The notes beneath the pieces are model-generated. The model was not told the DNA's origin, searched no databases, and worked only from the letters and a program-made list of their open reading frames with translations. 64,000 bases of DNA from Nostoc sp. LEGE 06077. Its GTDB lineage: Bacteria > Cyanobacteriota > Cyanobacteriia > Cyanobacteriales > Nostocaceae. The stretch lies in assembly GCF_015207705.1 (NCBI RefSeq), contig NZ_JADEWI010000021.1:24629-88628 (forward strand), read 5' to 3'. A program made the position numbers and the translations under genes. Position 1 is the first letter of the stretch; every line of letters begins with the position of its first letter. Positions 44,110-53,096 of this stretch are shown here, one piece after another.

Positions 44110-45291
44110 TTAATTAATGTGTAAAAACTCCTGCAATTTACTTTGTATTGCTGGTTGTTGAATATATACTTTTGCCGCTTCCATTAAATTTTGAAGGTTT
44201 TCAGGACTGACATCATCGATATCATCACTTAATCGCTTACCGATAAGTTCTCGGTCTAGCTTAAACTGTAATCGTAAAATATGGTCGTTTGGAATTATTT
44301 GGTCGGTGATGTATTCATGAACGCCAGATGAAGCATCAAACAATATACCAATTAGTGGCTGCGCCCATTGGATTAAACCCCAACTTTCGGCTTGTTGAAA
44401 TGGGATAATGCGTGTGCGATCGCCTGTACCAATAGAAAGAATGGTAATATCTTCAATTGAATGCCCTAATCTTAAAGCTTCCGCTACAGCACAAGCTGAA
44501 GGGTTATTAGCCGCAACACCGCCATCAATGGCAGAGTACATACATTTAATTGAGTAGGTCGCAGTATTATCTGGTATCCTTTCCCAAGGAGAATCTAAAA
44601 CAGCTTCTCGTGTATAACCTTTATATTTTTTGATAGTACGAGTTTGACCTCTGCCTGTACCACTAACGATTCTAATTTGTGTATCGTTATAAAGGTCTTC
44701 TGTGTGGGAAGCATTACCATCCAAATTAACAGTATTCTCTGCGGCTTTTTCTACTATGCCATTGACCATTCTATCTAGTTTATGTGCTGGGAAATAAGTA
44801 GGAGCCGAGGCAGAACAAACACAAATTTCCCACAGTGGAACATTGCCATAATTTTTATCTTGTCGCCAACTTTTAAAGATAATTGGTTCTCTGGCAATAG
44901 TATCGTAAGCAGTGATTAATAATTTTGGTTTAGGAATATCAAATAGTTTGATTTCACCTAAATTTTCTTGTAGAACTTGCATTAAACCGCTATCAGAAAA
45001 CTTCGGTGCAGATATACCATATTTGAAAATCAGAGGGAGTCGCTGTAAAGAAAAAAGGCTTTTGTAGGGGAAGATTCTTGAGCTTTTTTGGGTGTATAGA
45101 TCAATAATATTTTGGCTGCTGCGACCTGTGGCGATCGCTGCTGCTAAAATTGAGCCTGTAGACGTGCCTGCTATTAAGTTAAAATACTCGTGCAAAGGTT
45201 GATTAATTTGTTGCTCAATAGCTGCCAAAATAGTTGCAGCAACTACTCCCCTAATTCCACCACCATCCAAGCTTAAAATCCGAAAAGGCAT
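44110..45291 (-). CDS. Patatin-like phospholipase with inserted beta segment
   Basis: The 393-residue lipid acyl hydrolase starts RILSLDGGGIRGVVAATILA (oxyanion hole), with the nucleophile in LIAGTSTGSILAAAIATGRS and the catalytic Asp in YSAIDGGVAANNPSACAVAE, so the Ser-Asp dyad is intact. Between residues about 195 and 248, just before the Asp motif, an extra stretch contains TQIRIVSGTGRGQTRTIKKY and then LDSPWERIPDNTATYSI. From memory, this resembles a module seen in phage tail and other structural proteins (IVSGTGAGQ.RTI..). Stand-alone patatins can be CBASS effectors, but no nucleotide cyclase gene is nearby. It is convergent with the Uma2 gene. Confidence 0.9.
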   Translation of the reverse strand: MPFRILSLDGGGIRGVVAATILAAIEQQINQPLHEYFNLIAGTSTGSILAAAIATGRSSQNIIDLYTQKSSRIFPYKSLFSLQRLPLIFKYGISAPKFSDSGLMQVLQENLGEIKLFDIPKPKLLITAYDTIAREPIIFKSWRQDKNYGNVPLWEICVCSASAPTYFPAHKLDRMVNGIVEKAAENTVNLDGNASHTEDLYNDTQIRIVSGTGRGQTRTIKKYKGYTREAVLDSPWERIPDNTATYSIKCMYSAIDGGVAANNPSACAVAEALRLGHSIEDITILSIGTGDRTRIIPFQQAESWGLIQWAQPLIGILFDASSGVHEYITDQIIPNDHILRLQFKLDRELIGKRLSDDIDDVSPENLQNLMEAAKVYIQQPAIQSKLQEFLHIN

Positions 45292-45430
45292 ATTCCTCCG
45301 AATTTTGCTAATTTTGACTAAGTTTAGTAAATTCCATTTTGTTATCTAAAAAATTATTGTAATTTAAAATCGCTTTGTAAAATCTTTTTTAAATTCGCTA
45401 TTTTAATTTAATAAAACTTAAAAATATCTT

Positions 45431-45997
45431 ATGGAAAAAACCGAAAAACAAAAAATGTTAGCGGGCGAGTTATATTTAGCAGAAGATCCCGAATTAGCGG
45501 CTGAGAGTAGGCGAGCCAGTCGTCTTTTACAAAGGTATAACAATACAATTGCCGAACAACAAGAGCAAAGACAACAAATATTACAAGAATTATTAGGTAA
45601 GGTAGGAGAAAATACTACTATTGTGCCGCCATTCTACTGTGACTACGGTAGTCATATTTATGCTGGCAATAAATTATTTATGAACTTTGGCTGTGTAATT
45701 TTAGACTGCAATCTAGTGGAAATTGGTGATAACGTTTTGTGTGCGCCTTATGTGCAGATTTATGCAGCTTATCATCCCGTAGAGCCAGAAATACGTTTGA
45801 CTGGTAGAGAATTAGCTGCACCAATTAAAATTGGTAACAATGTCTGGATAGGTGGGAATGCAATTATTTGTCCAGGGGTGACAATTGGCGACAATACGAC
45901 AATTGGTGCTGGGAGTGTGGTGGTTAAAAATATACCTGCAAATGTCGTTGCTGCGGGGAACCCCTGTCGAATTATTCGCTATTTATCAGATAATTGA
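45431..45997 (+). CDS. Sugar O-acetyltransferase (maltose/galactoside acetyltransferase family)
   Basis: The 188-residue protein has an N-terminal Mac domain (EKTEKQKMLAGELYLAEDPE) and a left-handed beta helix of hexapeptide repeats: NTTIVPPFYCDYGSHIYAGN, VWIGGNAIICPGVTIGDNTT, VVVKNIPANVVAAGNPCRII. The catalytic His lies in AAYHPVEPEIR. It transfers acetyl from acetyl-CoA to a sugar hydroxyl; the natural sugar is unknown. It is divergent from the patatin gene with about 140 A+T-rich bases between, which hold both promoters. Confidence 0.92.
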   Translation: MEKTEKQKMLAGELYLAEDPELAAESRRASRLLQRYNNTIAEQQEQRQQILQELLGKVGENTTIVPPFYCDYGSHIYAGNKLFMNFGCVILDCNLVEIGDNVLCAPYVQIYAAYHPVEPEIRLTGRELAAPIKIGNNVWIGGNAIICPGVTIGDNTTIGAGSVVVKNIPANVVAAGNPCRIIRYLSDN

Positions 45998-46016
45998 GGA
46001 GCGAAATGGCTATATT

Positions 46017-46397
46017 CTAGAATTTGTAGCCTCTAGCCAGCCAATAGTGCCAATCTGCGATCGCTTCGTCTGTTTCACTGTCTGCATCAATAGGCTTTAT
46101 TTCTGATAATTTTGCCGAATAGACATCATCATCCTTACCATTGATGTCAGCTACTTCCACATACATATCTTTTAAACATTCATCATCAGGGGCCATTCCT
46201 AGCACCTCGACGTTTTTTTCCTCTATTGTCGATGTTTTGCGGGATTTTTTCGCCCACTTAGCCATAAACGGACAATTCAAGGCTTCTTCTAGGTAATAGT
46301 ACCAGCCCATTGCCCGATCTTCTTTATCTTCCGCATCAACAATAATTTCCGTGGCGATGCGATTTTCTCTGGTTTCGTCGCGTTCAACACTAGACAT
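46017..46397 (-). CDS. CcbP-like cyanobacterial calcium-binding protein
   Basis: The 126-residue acidic protein matches the CcbP family, described in Anabaena as a Ca2+ sequestering protein that is degraded during heterocyst formation so that free calcium rises. Family features are IATEIIVDAEDKEDRAMGWY with YYLEEALNCPFMAKW, LGMAPDDECLKDMYVEVADI, and an acidic C terminus (PIDADSETDEAIADWHYWLA). It has no EF hand; binding is through surface acidic clusters. It may be the orthologue or a paralogue of the Anabaena protein. It is monocistronic and convergent with the acetyltransferase gene, ending 20 bases away. Confidence 0.86.
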   Translation of the reverse strand: MSSVERDETRENRIATEIIVDAEDKEDRAMGWYYYLEEALNCPFMAKWAKKSRKTSTIEEKNVEVLGMAPDDECLKDMYVEVADINGKDDDVYSAKLSEIKPIDADSETDEAIADWHYWLARGYKF

Positions 46398-46458
46398 AAC
46401 AATAAAAAACTTACGTATATTGCACCTTGATATGGTATAACGCTTTAGCTATTGACTG

Positions 46459-47097
46459 TCAATTTTTTTGCTGTTGTCTCACCCAAGCACGAAATGAGCG
46501 AATCATAGAAATTTCTCCATTGTTCAAGCTTTCTTGCAAAAAACGGGGAATCTCTGTAGTTAAGGGAAGATTGACAAAACTTGGTGATACATCACAAGGA
46601 ATGTACGTACCTTCCTGTAAGCGATAAATTTGCATTAAAGGTTCGTTATAACGCCAAACTTCTGGAACACCCAACGCTAAATAAATTGATAATCGATCAA
46701 CAGAAGCACTGGTGTAGTCTACTTCAATGACTAAATCAGGTGGTGGGTCTTGAGTCAAGTCGAGATTTTGCTTTTGCCGCATCAATGGTTCATTTTGAAT
46801 GTAAAATGCAGAATCTGGTTCTACGCCACGCAGTAAGTCTGGACGTTTACAAGTTGTAGAACCAATACTTTTGATATTCAGGTTGAGTTCCTCCGCTAGA
46901 TTATCAATCAGTTTCTCTATAAGTCTTTTATTATGTTCATGAGGCATCAACGGTGTCATGATTTCTAGGGTTCCTTGATCATAGGTCAGTCGTGTGGTGC
47001 GATTATTACCCATTTCTGCCAACATAGTTTCAAAAGTCTGCCAACTAATATTTGGGAGAATTCCCCTTTGGGTACTGCTGACTTGTGTAGTTACCAT
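46459..47097 (-). CDS. Uma2 family (DUF820) putative endonuclease
   Basis: This 212-residue second Uma2 protein belongs to a different subfamily from the one at 43443. It has RLTYDQGTLEIMTPLMPHEH near the N terminus, then PDSAFYIQN, PDLVIEVDYTSASVDRLSIY (catalytic D and ExD/K-like residues) and LALGVPEVWRYNEPLMQIYR. The end carries FRAWVRQQQKN. The role is unknown. It is upstream of ccbP on the same strand but separated from it by about 60 bases. Confidence 0.9.
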   Translation of the reverse strand: MVTTQVSSTQRGILPNISWQTFETMLAEMGNNRTTRLTYDQGTLEIMTPLMPHEHNKRLIEKLIDNLAEELNLNIKSIGSTTCKRPDLLRGVEPDSAFYIQNEPLMRQKQNLDLTQDPPPDLVIEVDYTSASVDRLSIYLALGVPEVWRYNEPLMQIYRLQEGTYIPCDVSPSFVNLPLTTEIPRFLQESLNNGEISMIRSFRAWVRQQQKN

Positions 47098-47246
47098 AAA
47101 ATTTATCTTCCGGTTTTCTATAACGATATCAAGAATTTTCCTGAATAAAACAGGAGTCAGAATTTAGAATACTCTACCCATAAAGGGATAGGGTTTTAAG
47201 GCGAGAATATTTTAATTTTTTCACACACCATTCCACTCACTTCATT

Positions 47247-48182
47247 ATGAGTATTATTGTTTTCGGTAGTATCAATCTAGATTTAGTTGCTACAGCCTCC
47301 CATTTACCAACTAGCGGCGAAACTTTGCTAGGAAACAATTTTTTTCAAGTACCGGGAGGGAAAGGTGCAAACCAAGCAGTAGCATTAGCGCGGTTGGGAA
47401 TTCCCACTCAGATGGTGGGGCGTGTGGGAAGCAAAAGTTTTGGTGCAGAGTTACTGGATAATTTACAAACTGCTGGCGTACAAACTGAAAATATTTTGTT
47501 AGATGAAACCATAAGTTCTGGAGTTGCCATAATTATTGTTGATGATGCTGGACAAAATCAAATTGTGGTGATTCCGGGTGCAAATGGGCAAATAAATCAG
47601 ACAGATATAGAGAGATTGTCGCCTTTATTACCAACAGCTAAAGCACTACTTTTACAACTAGAAATTCCTCTGAATGCTGTTATTGCATCTGCTAAAGCTG
47701 GACGCAATGCCAATATTACAGTGATTCTTGATCCTGCACCTGCACAATCTAACTTACCCGCCGAACTTTACCCGTTGCTGGATATTATTACTCCCAATGA
47801 AGTGGAAGCAGGACAATTAGTTGGTTTTGCGGTAGATAGTCCAGAGTCAGCAGCCAAAGCAGGAGCAGTGTTCCTGCAAAGAGGTGTAAAATCTGCGATC
47901 GTTAAATTAGGTGCAAAAGGTGTTGTTTGTGCCACAGCAGAGGAAACATTTTTTGTGCCAGCTTTTGCCGTTCAGGCTGTTGATACTGTGGCGGCTGGTG
48001 ATGCTTTTAATGGTGGTTTAGCAGCTGCACTTTACACGGGAATGACTTTACATCAAGCAGTGATTTGGGGTGCAGCCGCAGGTGCTTTAGCAGCCACAAA
48101 ATTAGGTGCACAAACTTCGTTACCTGATAAGTTGACTTTTGATGCTTTCCTGAAAGAAAAAAGTATGAAATATGAAGGATAA
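47247..48182 (+). CDS. rbsK: Ribokinase
   Basis: The 311-residue PfkB-family kinase phosphorylates ribose to ribose 5-phosphate. It starts MSIIVFGSINLDLVATASHL and has the sugar-binding FQVPGGKGANQAVALARLGI, TPNEVEAGQLVGF, and the ATP/catalytic signature AVDTVAAGDAFNGGLAAALY with the catalytic Asp. The gene precedes a deaminase and a nucleoside hydrolase, so ribose freed from nucleosides could be recycled by this enzyme. The start ATG at 47247 is clear. Confidence 0.95.
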   Translation: MSIIVFGSINLDLVATASHLPTSGETLLGNNFFQVPGGKGANQAVALARLGIPTQMVGRVGSKSFGAELLDNLQTAGVQTENILLDETISSGVAIIIVDDAGQNQIVVIPGANGQINQTDIERLSPLLPTAKALLLQLEIPLNAVIASAKAGRNANITVILDPAPAQSNLPAELYPLLDIITPNEVEAGQLVGFAVDSPESAAKAGAVFLQRGVKSAIVKLGAKGVVCATAEETFFVPAFAVQAVDTVAAGDAFNGGLAAALYTGMTLHQAVIWGAAAGALAATKLGAQTSLPDKLTFDAFLKEKSMKYEG

Positions 48183-48212
48183 AATTTAAAGATTTAGCCT
48201 TTGGATTATTGA

Positions 48213-48644
48213 CTACTTTCCTATATCTTCATTCCATAATTCGGGGTTAGTTTGAATAAATTCACTCATCATTTGTTCGCATTCATCTAAATTTAAATCA
48301 ATAACTTCTACCCCGTGAGATATCATAAATTCTTTAGCACCGGGAAATGTGCGAGATTCGCCAGCGATGACTTTTTTGATTCCAAATTGCACGACTGCGC
48401 CGGCGCACAAATAACATGGCATTAAGGTTGAATAGAGTGTTGTACCTCTGTAACTGCCAATTCTGCCAGCGTTACGGAGACAATCAATTTCCGCGTGGGT
48501 AACAGGGTCGCTATCTTGAACGCGTTTGTTGTGTCCTCTACCAACAATTTTGCCATCCTTGATAAGAACCGAACCGATAGGAATTCCGCCTTCTTGTCTA
48601 CCTTGTTTTGCCTCTGCGATCGCAGCTTGCATAAATTCATCCAT
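48213..48644 (-). CDS. Cytosine deaminase-like (FCY1-type) nucleoside deaminase
   Basis: The 143-residue zinc enzyme of the CDA superfamily has the active site HAEIDCLRNAGRIGSYRGTT (His and catalytic Glu) and PCYLCAGAVVQFGIKKVIAG (two zinc Cys). Other segments (GGIPIGSVLIKDGKIVGRGH, and the end TNPELWNEDIG) closely resemble yeast cytosine deaminase Fcy1 rather than bacterial CodA. Cytosine is therefore a likely substrate, but other pyrimidines or pterins are possible. The ATG at 48644 follows a strong ribosome site (AGAGGAT); the frame also opens eight codons earlier at 48668. That would overlap the divergent hydrolase. Confidence 0.9.
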   Translation of the reverse strand: MDEFMQAAIAEAKQGRQEGGIPIGSVLIKDGKIVGRGHNKRVQDSDPVTHAEIDCLRNAGRIGSYRGTTLYSTLMPCYLCAGAVVQFGIKKVIAGESRTFPGAKEFMISHGVEVIDLNLDECEQMMSEFIQTNPELWNEDIGK

Positions 48645-48661
48645 TTTCTTATCCTCTTGAT

Positions 48662-49585
48662 ATGTCAAAACAACTTGTGTTAATGGATCACGATGGTGGT
48701 GTAGATGATTATCTCGCTACTATGCTGCTGTTGACGATGGATCATATCAAATTGCTGGGTGTGGTCGTCACTCCAGCCGATTGTTATGTGGAACCAGCTG
48801 TTAGTGCTACACGCAAAATCATTGATTTGATGGGATTTTCTCATATCTCAGTTGCCGAAAGCACAGTACGCGGGATAAATCCTTTTCCTCGTCTCTATCG
48901 GCGTGATTCGTTTATTGTTGACCATCTCCCCATTCTTAACCAGCAGGATACGATTAATACGTCGTTAGTTGCTGAACCTGGACAAGATTTTATGGTGCGG
49001 GTGTTAAGGGAAGCACCAGTACCAGTAACGCTGATGGTAACAGGTCCATTAACAACAGTTGCAGTGGCGTTAGAAAAAGCACCAGATATTGAAGCCAAGA
49101 TTGAAAGAATTGTTTGGATGGGTGGCGCGTTGAATGTTGGTGGAAATGTGGAAAAAAGTTTAGAAGCCGGACAAGATGGTTCGGCGGAGTGGAATGTTTA
49201 TTGGGATGCAGTTTCAGCGGCGCGGGTTTGGCAAACCCAAATTGAAATTATTATGTGTCCGTTAGATTTAACTAACAATGTACCAGTGACATCAGACATT
49301 GTGTACAAAATGGGCAAACAACGTCACTATCCTGTCTCGGATTTAGCTGGACAATGTTATGCACTGGTGATTCCTCAAGATTATTATTTTTGGGATGTGC
49401 TGGCGACGGCTTATTTAGGACATCCAGAGTTTTATCAACTGCGGGAGTGGGAAACGGAAATTATTACCACTGGTGTAAGTCAAGGACGGACTAAGGTTGT
49501 TCCTGGTGGTAGGAAGATTTATGCAATGGACACAGTTGATAAAGAGGCTTTTTATGCTTATATTTTGCAGCAATGGGCGAGATGA
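48662..49585 (+). CDS. Nucleoside hydrolase (IunH family)
   Basis: The 307-residue enzyme cleaves the N-glycosidic bond of nucleosides to base and ribose. The calcium/ribose-binding motif is near the start: LVLMDHDGGVDDYLATMLLL. Later family segments are ATRKIIDLMGFSHISVAEST, VTLMVTGPLTTVAVALEKAP, IVWMGGALNVGGNVEKSLEA and EWNVYWDAVSAARV. The substrate range is not predictable. It is divergent from the deaminase gene, with only 17 bases between the two start codons. With rbsK it forms a salvage group: nucleoside to base plus ribose, base deamination, ribose phosphorylation. Confidence 0.93.
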   Translation: MSKQLVLMDHDGGVDDYLATMLLLTMDHIKLLGVVVTPADCYVEPAVSATRKIIDLMGFSHISVAESTVRGINPFPRLYRRDSFIVDHLPILNQQDTINTSLVAEPGQDFMVRVLREAPVPVTLMVTGPLTTVAVALEKAPDIEAKIERIVWMGGALNVGGNVEKSLEAGQDGSAEWNVYWDAVSAARVWQTQIEIIMCPLDLTNNVPVTSDIVYKMGKQRHYPVSDLAGQCYALVIPQDYYFWDVLATAYLGHPEFYQLREWETEIITTGVSQGRTKVVPGGRKIYAMDTVDKEAFYAYILQQWAR

Positions 49586-49771
49586 AAGGAAACAGGGAAC
49601 AGGCAAATCAGATTGCTATAGGATAGAAAATACAGCAGATTTTTAGTGAGGATAGTACACAATCTATTTCTCAAAGTTAGGCAGCAAGACTATTCTGCTT
49701 CCGAATTCTGAATTTTGATACCTGGATTCTGCTGTATATGTTTTTGCCATAATTAAGGGTTATTTTTTGAT

Positions 49772-51076
49772 ATGACTATTGTTCAAGTTGGGTTATCTCT
49801 AGTTGATATCGCTGGGAAAACTCGCGCCGCTGCTAGTAAGTTGGCAATTCTTTCGACCGAGGCGAAAAATCAAGCGATCGCAGCGATCGCTCAAGGGTTA
49901 GAATCGTCTCAAGAAGAAATATTGCAAGCGAATGTGGCAGACTGTCAAGCTGCGGCGGCGGAAGGAATTGCTAAACCTCTATATAAGCGGTTGCAGTTAG
50001 ATGAACATAAGTTACGAGATGCGATCGCTGGAGTTCGAGATGTTGGTAAACTGGCTGATCCTATCGGTAAAGTCCAGATTCACCGCGAACTTGATAGTGG
50101 CTTAGTCCTCAAACGCATTACTTGTCCTTTGGGTGTGTTGGGGATTATTTTTGAAGCGCGTCCAGAAGCTGCAATTCAAATTGTTTCTTTGGCGATTAAA
50201 TCAGGTAATGGTGTAATTCTCAAATGTGGTAAAGAAGCTGTACGTTCTTGTGAGGCGATAGTTAAAGCGATTAAACAAGGATTATCGCAAACTGCTGTTA
50301 GTCCTGATGCAGTGCAGTTACTCACTACACGAGAAGAAACTGTGGGACTTTTAAAATTAGATAAATATGTAGACTTAATTATTCCCAGAGGTTCTAATTC
50401 TTTTGTACGGTTTGTCCAAGAAAATACCCGCATTCCTGTACTTGGTCATGCAGATGGAATTTGTCATGCTTATATCGATCAAGCCGCTGATATTAATAAA
50501 GCTGTAGAAATTACTGTTGATGCTAAAATTCAATATGCTGCTGCTTGTAATGCTATTGAAACTTTATTAGTGCATCAAGCAATTGCTGGGGAATTTTTAC
50601 CCCAAGTTGCGACAGCTTTAGCCGCAAATCATGTGCAATTAAAAGGTGATCAACGCACATTAGAAATATTACCAAATATTGCCACCGCCAGCGAAATTGA
50701 TTGGGAAACAGAATACAGCGATTTAATTTTATCAATTAAAATTGTCGATGATTTAGAAGATGCGATCGCGCATATTAACCAATACGGTTCACGCCACACC
50801 GATGTAATTATTACGGAAGATATCGCCACCGCTGAAGCTTTCTTTGGTTTGGTGAATTCCGCCGGAGTTTTTCACAATTGTTCCACACGCTTTGCTGATG
50901 GTTTCCGCTACGGTTTTGGTGCGGAAGTTGGTATTAGTACTCAACAAATGCTTCCGCGCGGCCCTGTCGGGTTAGAAGGATTGGTAACATATAAATATCA
51001 AATGACTGGTAATGGTCACATTGTCGCTAGTTACACTGGCGCGAATGCAAAAGCATTTATCCACCGAGATTTATGA
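49772..51076 (+). CDS. proA: Gamma-glutamyl phosphate reductase
   Basis: The 434-residue NADPH-dependent enzyme of proline biosynthesis has the aldehyde-dehydrogenase fold. Family segments are [40 protein letters not shown], the catalytic Cys in [20 protein letters not shown], and the C-terminal [20 protein letters not shown] with [17 protein letters not shown]. The start is ATG 49772, about 185 bases after the nucleoside hydrolase. No proB is adjacent. A 7-bp satellite begins five bases after the stop codon. Confidence 0.96.
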   Translation: MTIVQVGLSLVDIAGKTRAAASKLAILSTEAKNQAIAAIAQGLESSQEEILQANVADCQAAAAEGIAKPLYKRLQLDEHKLRDAIAGVRDVGKLADPIGKVQIHRELDSGLVLKRITCPLGVLGIIFEARPEAAIQIVSLAIKSGNGVILKCGKEAVRSCEAIVKAIKQGLSQTAVSPDAVQLLTTREETVGLLKLDKYVDLIIPRGSNSFVRFVQENTRIPVLGHADGICHAYIDQAADINKAVEITVDAKIQYAAACNAIETLLVHQAIAGEFLPQVATALAANHVQLKGDQRTLEILPNIATASEIDWETEYSDLILSIKIVDDLEDAIAHINQYGSRHTDVIITEDIATAEAFFGLVNSAGVFHNCSTRFADGFRYGFGAEVGISTQQMLPRGPVGLEGLVTYKYQMTGNGHIVASYTGANAKAFIHRDL

Positions 51077-51080
51077 ATAG

Positions 51081-51230
51081 AGGTGATAGGTGATAGGTGA
51101 CAGGTGATAGGTGATAGGTGATAGGTGATAGGTGATAGGTGATAGGTGATAGGTGATAGGTGATAGGTGATAGGTGATAGGTGATAGGTGATAGGTGATA
51201 GGTGATAGGTGATAGGTGATAGGTGACAGG
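51081..51230 (+). repeat. Heptanucleotide tandem repeat (about 21 copies of AGGTGAT)
   Basis: About 150 bases consist of an unbroken run of the unit AGGTGAT. Only two copies (one near the left end, one at the right end) read AGGTGAC. It starts five bases after the proA stop. A second, shorter heptamer run (ACTCAGC, about three copies, 51249-51273) follows. Such STRR arrays are typical of Nostocales. On the minus strand the run stays open and spells PITYHLS repeats, which is an artefact. Confidence 0.95.
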
Positions 51231-51273
51231 GTAGAGAGTTGATTTATTACTCAGCACTCAGCACTCAGCACTC

Positions 51274-51852
51274 TTAATCAGGGAAAGCTAAACCTGTTCT
51301 GGGGTCACGGATATACAATCCTAGGGTGAGACTACGCATAGCCTCATCCCAAACGGGTGTTAACTGTTCTGCTTGGTCTGCCCAAAAATCGAAGGTAATT
51401 AGGCATTGTATATTCGAGCCTAAGCCAATGCAAATCCGGGAAAAAGCTTCCCTTGGTTCTGCTTGTACGTCAATAAACTTCAGTTCTGTCCAAACAATTC
51501 TGGCGGTTTGACGCTTGAGGGTAAAAACTTCTCCCTTTTCAATCACATCACGACTGTCTTCTTCTACGACTTTCTTTAAAGTAGCTTTGAGAGGAAACAA
51601 AGTCCAGTCGTTGGGCGGTAAATGATTGAAAGATACTTCTAGACAGCAGTCATCTTTGGGCGGTTTTTTATCCATGAACTTGAAAGATTTTTCTTGGGGT
51701 TCAAACACCCAATTTTGGGGAACGTTGAAGCGAACAGCCCCCCGGTTGGCGACAAAAATTTTATAGCCCGATGGAGATTCCCAGTGGTGGTCAGGTTGGA
51801 GATCAAGCGTTTCTTTAATCCACTGGAGATTGCTTTTTTTACGCTTTGCCAT
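51274..51852 (-). CDS. Conserved cyanobacterial hypothetical protein
   Basis: The 192-residue soluble protein starts [20 protein letters not shown] and continues with [40 protein letters not shown] and the C-terminal [20 protein letters not shown]. It appears to be a single alpha/beta domain of about 170 residues, with no signal peptide or transmembrane helix. From memory, similar proteins occur across cyanobacteria without a known role; I have no family name to offer. It is divergent from the urease accessory genes, with about 80 bases between. Confidence 0.75.
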   Translation of the reverse strand: MAKRKKSNLQWIKETLDLQPDHHWESPSGYKIFVANRGAVRFNVPQNWVFEPQEKSFKFMDKKPPKDDCCLEVSFNHLPPNDWTLFPLKATLKKVVEEDSRDVIEKGEVFTLKRQTARIVWTELKFIDVQAEPREAFSRICIGLGSNIQCLITFDFWADQAEQLTPVWDEAMRSLTLGLYIRDPRTGLAFPD

Positions 51853-51934
51853 AGTTTTAGCGATCGCTCACTTTGTTAATAATATCAAAATGTTGGATGA
51901 TGAATATTTCGCGCAAAGGCGCAAAGGCACAAAG

Positions 51935-52375
51935 ATGATCTTGACTCAACGTAACCCACCAAATGCTGATGCTGTGGTGAGTTTAACTTTAGCACTGACG
52001 GCGGAAGAACGCACCCGCAGTCGTCATCGGTTTGAGATAGAGGATGGACAGGTTGTGTTTTTGCGTTTACCACGGGGGACTGTGTTACGGGATGGCGATA
52101 TTTTACAAGATGAAAATGATGGTAGTTTAATGAGAATTGTTGCAAAACCTGAACCTGTGTTGACTGTATCGGCTACTTCATCACTTTTACTAATGCGGGC
52201 AGCATACCATCTGGGGAATCGTCATGTAGCGGTGGAAATTACACCGAGTTATTTACGCTTATCACCAGATGGGGTTTTACGTGGGATGTTGGTACAGTTG
52301 GGACTGGAAATTACCGAGGAAATTGCACCGTTTCAGCCAGAATTAGGGGCTTATGGACACCATCACCCTCACTGA
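51935..52375 (+). CDS. ureE: Urease accessory protein UreE
   Basis: The 146-residue nickel metallochaperone delivers Ni2+ to urease. The N-terminal domain has [20 protein letters not shown] and [17 protein letters not shown]; the C-terminal domain has [20 protein letters not shown] with the conserved nickel-site His, and ends in a short His tail (GHHHPH). The ATG at 51935 is chosen because homology begins there. The frame also continues upstream across a CGCAAAGG repeat. It overlaps ureF by 23 bases, so the two are translationally coupled. Confidence 0.94.
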   Translation: MILTQRNPPNADAVVSLTLALTAEERTRSRHRFEIEDGQVVFLRLPRGTVLRDGDILQDENDGSLMRIVAKPEPVLTVSATSSLLLMRAAYHLGNRHVAVEITPSYLRLSPDGVLRGMLVQLGLEITEEIAPFQPELGAYGHHHPH

Positions 52376-53042
52376 TATTCATTTTTTGGGGATTTTGCAG
52401 TTAGCCAGTCCAGCTTTACCTGTGGGCGCTTATAGTTATTCGGAAGGGTTAGAAACTTTAGTAGAAAATGGCATTATTCGCAATCAAGATAATCTCAAAC
52501 ATTGGTTAACCTCTGAATTACGTTACGGTGCAATTCGCCTAGAGGCGGCGGTGATGTTACGGGCGGCGGAATCTGCGAAAATTGGGAATTTAGAAACGCT
52601 ATCTTATTGGAATCGCTGGTTATCGGCGGCGCGAGAAACTCAAGAATTACGTAATTCAAGTTGGCAAATGGGGCGATCGCTTGCTCAATTACTTGGTAAA
52701 CTACAACCAGAACTACTACCTACGATTCATAGTGTGGGTAATCGTTGTAATTATGCGATCGCTTTTGGTATTGCTGTCGCCCATTGGCAAATCAATGTAA
52801 ATGCTGCGTTACTCGCATATCTGCATAGTTGGACAAGTAATCTCATCACCGCCGGAGTTAAACTCATCCCCCTCGGACAAACCGCCGGACAAGCATTATT
52901 GCTAGATTTACAACCGTTAATTAGTGCAACTGTGCAAGAAATTATCGTTTTAGAGGATGATGAACTGAGTTGTTGCAGTTGGGGTTTATCGTTAGCGAGT
53001 ATGCAACATGAAACGCAGTATACAAGGTTGTTTAGAAGTTAA
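52353..53042 (+). CDS. ureF: Urease accessory protein UreF
   Basis: The 229-residue helical protein binds UreG and UreD/UreH in the urease maturation complex. The start [20 protein letters not shown] is followed by the family motif [20 protein letters not shown]. Later come [40 protein letters not shown] and [20 protein letters not shown]. It overlaps the ureE end. About 280 bases of repeat DNA and a glycosyltransferase gene then separate it from ureG, where one would expect ureG directly. Confidence 0.94.
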   Translation: MDTITLTDIHFLGILQLASPALPVGAYSYSEGLETLVENGIIRNQDNLKHWLTSELRYGAIRLEAAVMLRAAESAKIGNLETLSYWNRWLSAARETQELRNSSWQMGRSLAQLLGKLQPELLPTIHSVGNRCNYAIAFGIAVAHWQINVNAALLAYLHSWTSNLITAGVKLIPLGQTAGQALLLDLQPLISATVQEIIVLEDDELSCCSWGLSLASMQHETQYTRLFRS

Positions 53043-53096
53043 CATTGACCAACTTTTGTGATTATTGAATCGATGCTTTCAACAGACTATCTCAAC

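Noticed and set aside
44110..45291. Patatin as a CBASS effector (CapV)
   Set aside because: No CD-NTase, Cap2/Cap3 or HORMA/TRIP13 genes are in the neighbourhood, so an anti-phage operon is not supported.
51057..51257. Minus-strand open frame of 66 codons with PITYHLS repeats
   Set aside because: It arises from the heptamer satellite, whose unit of seven bases has no stop in that frame; it is a repeat artefact.
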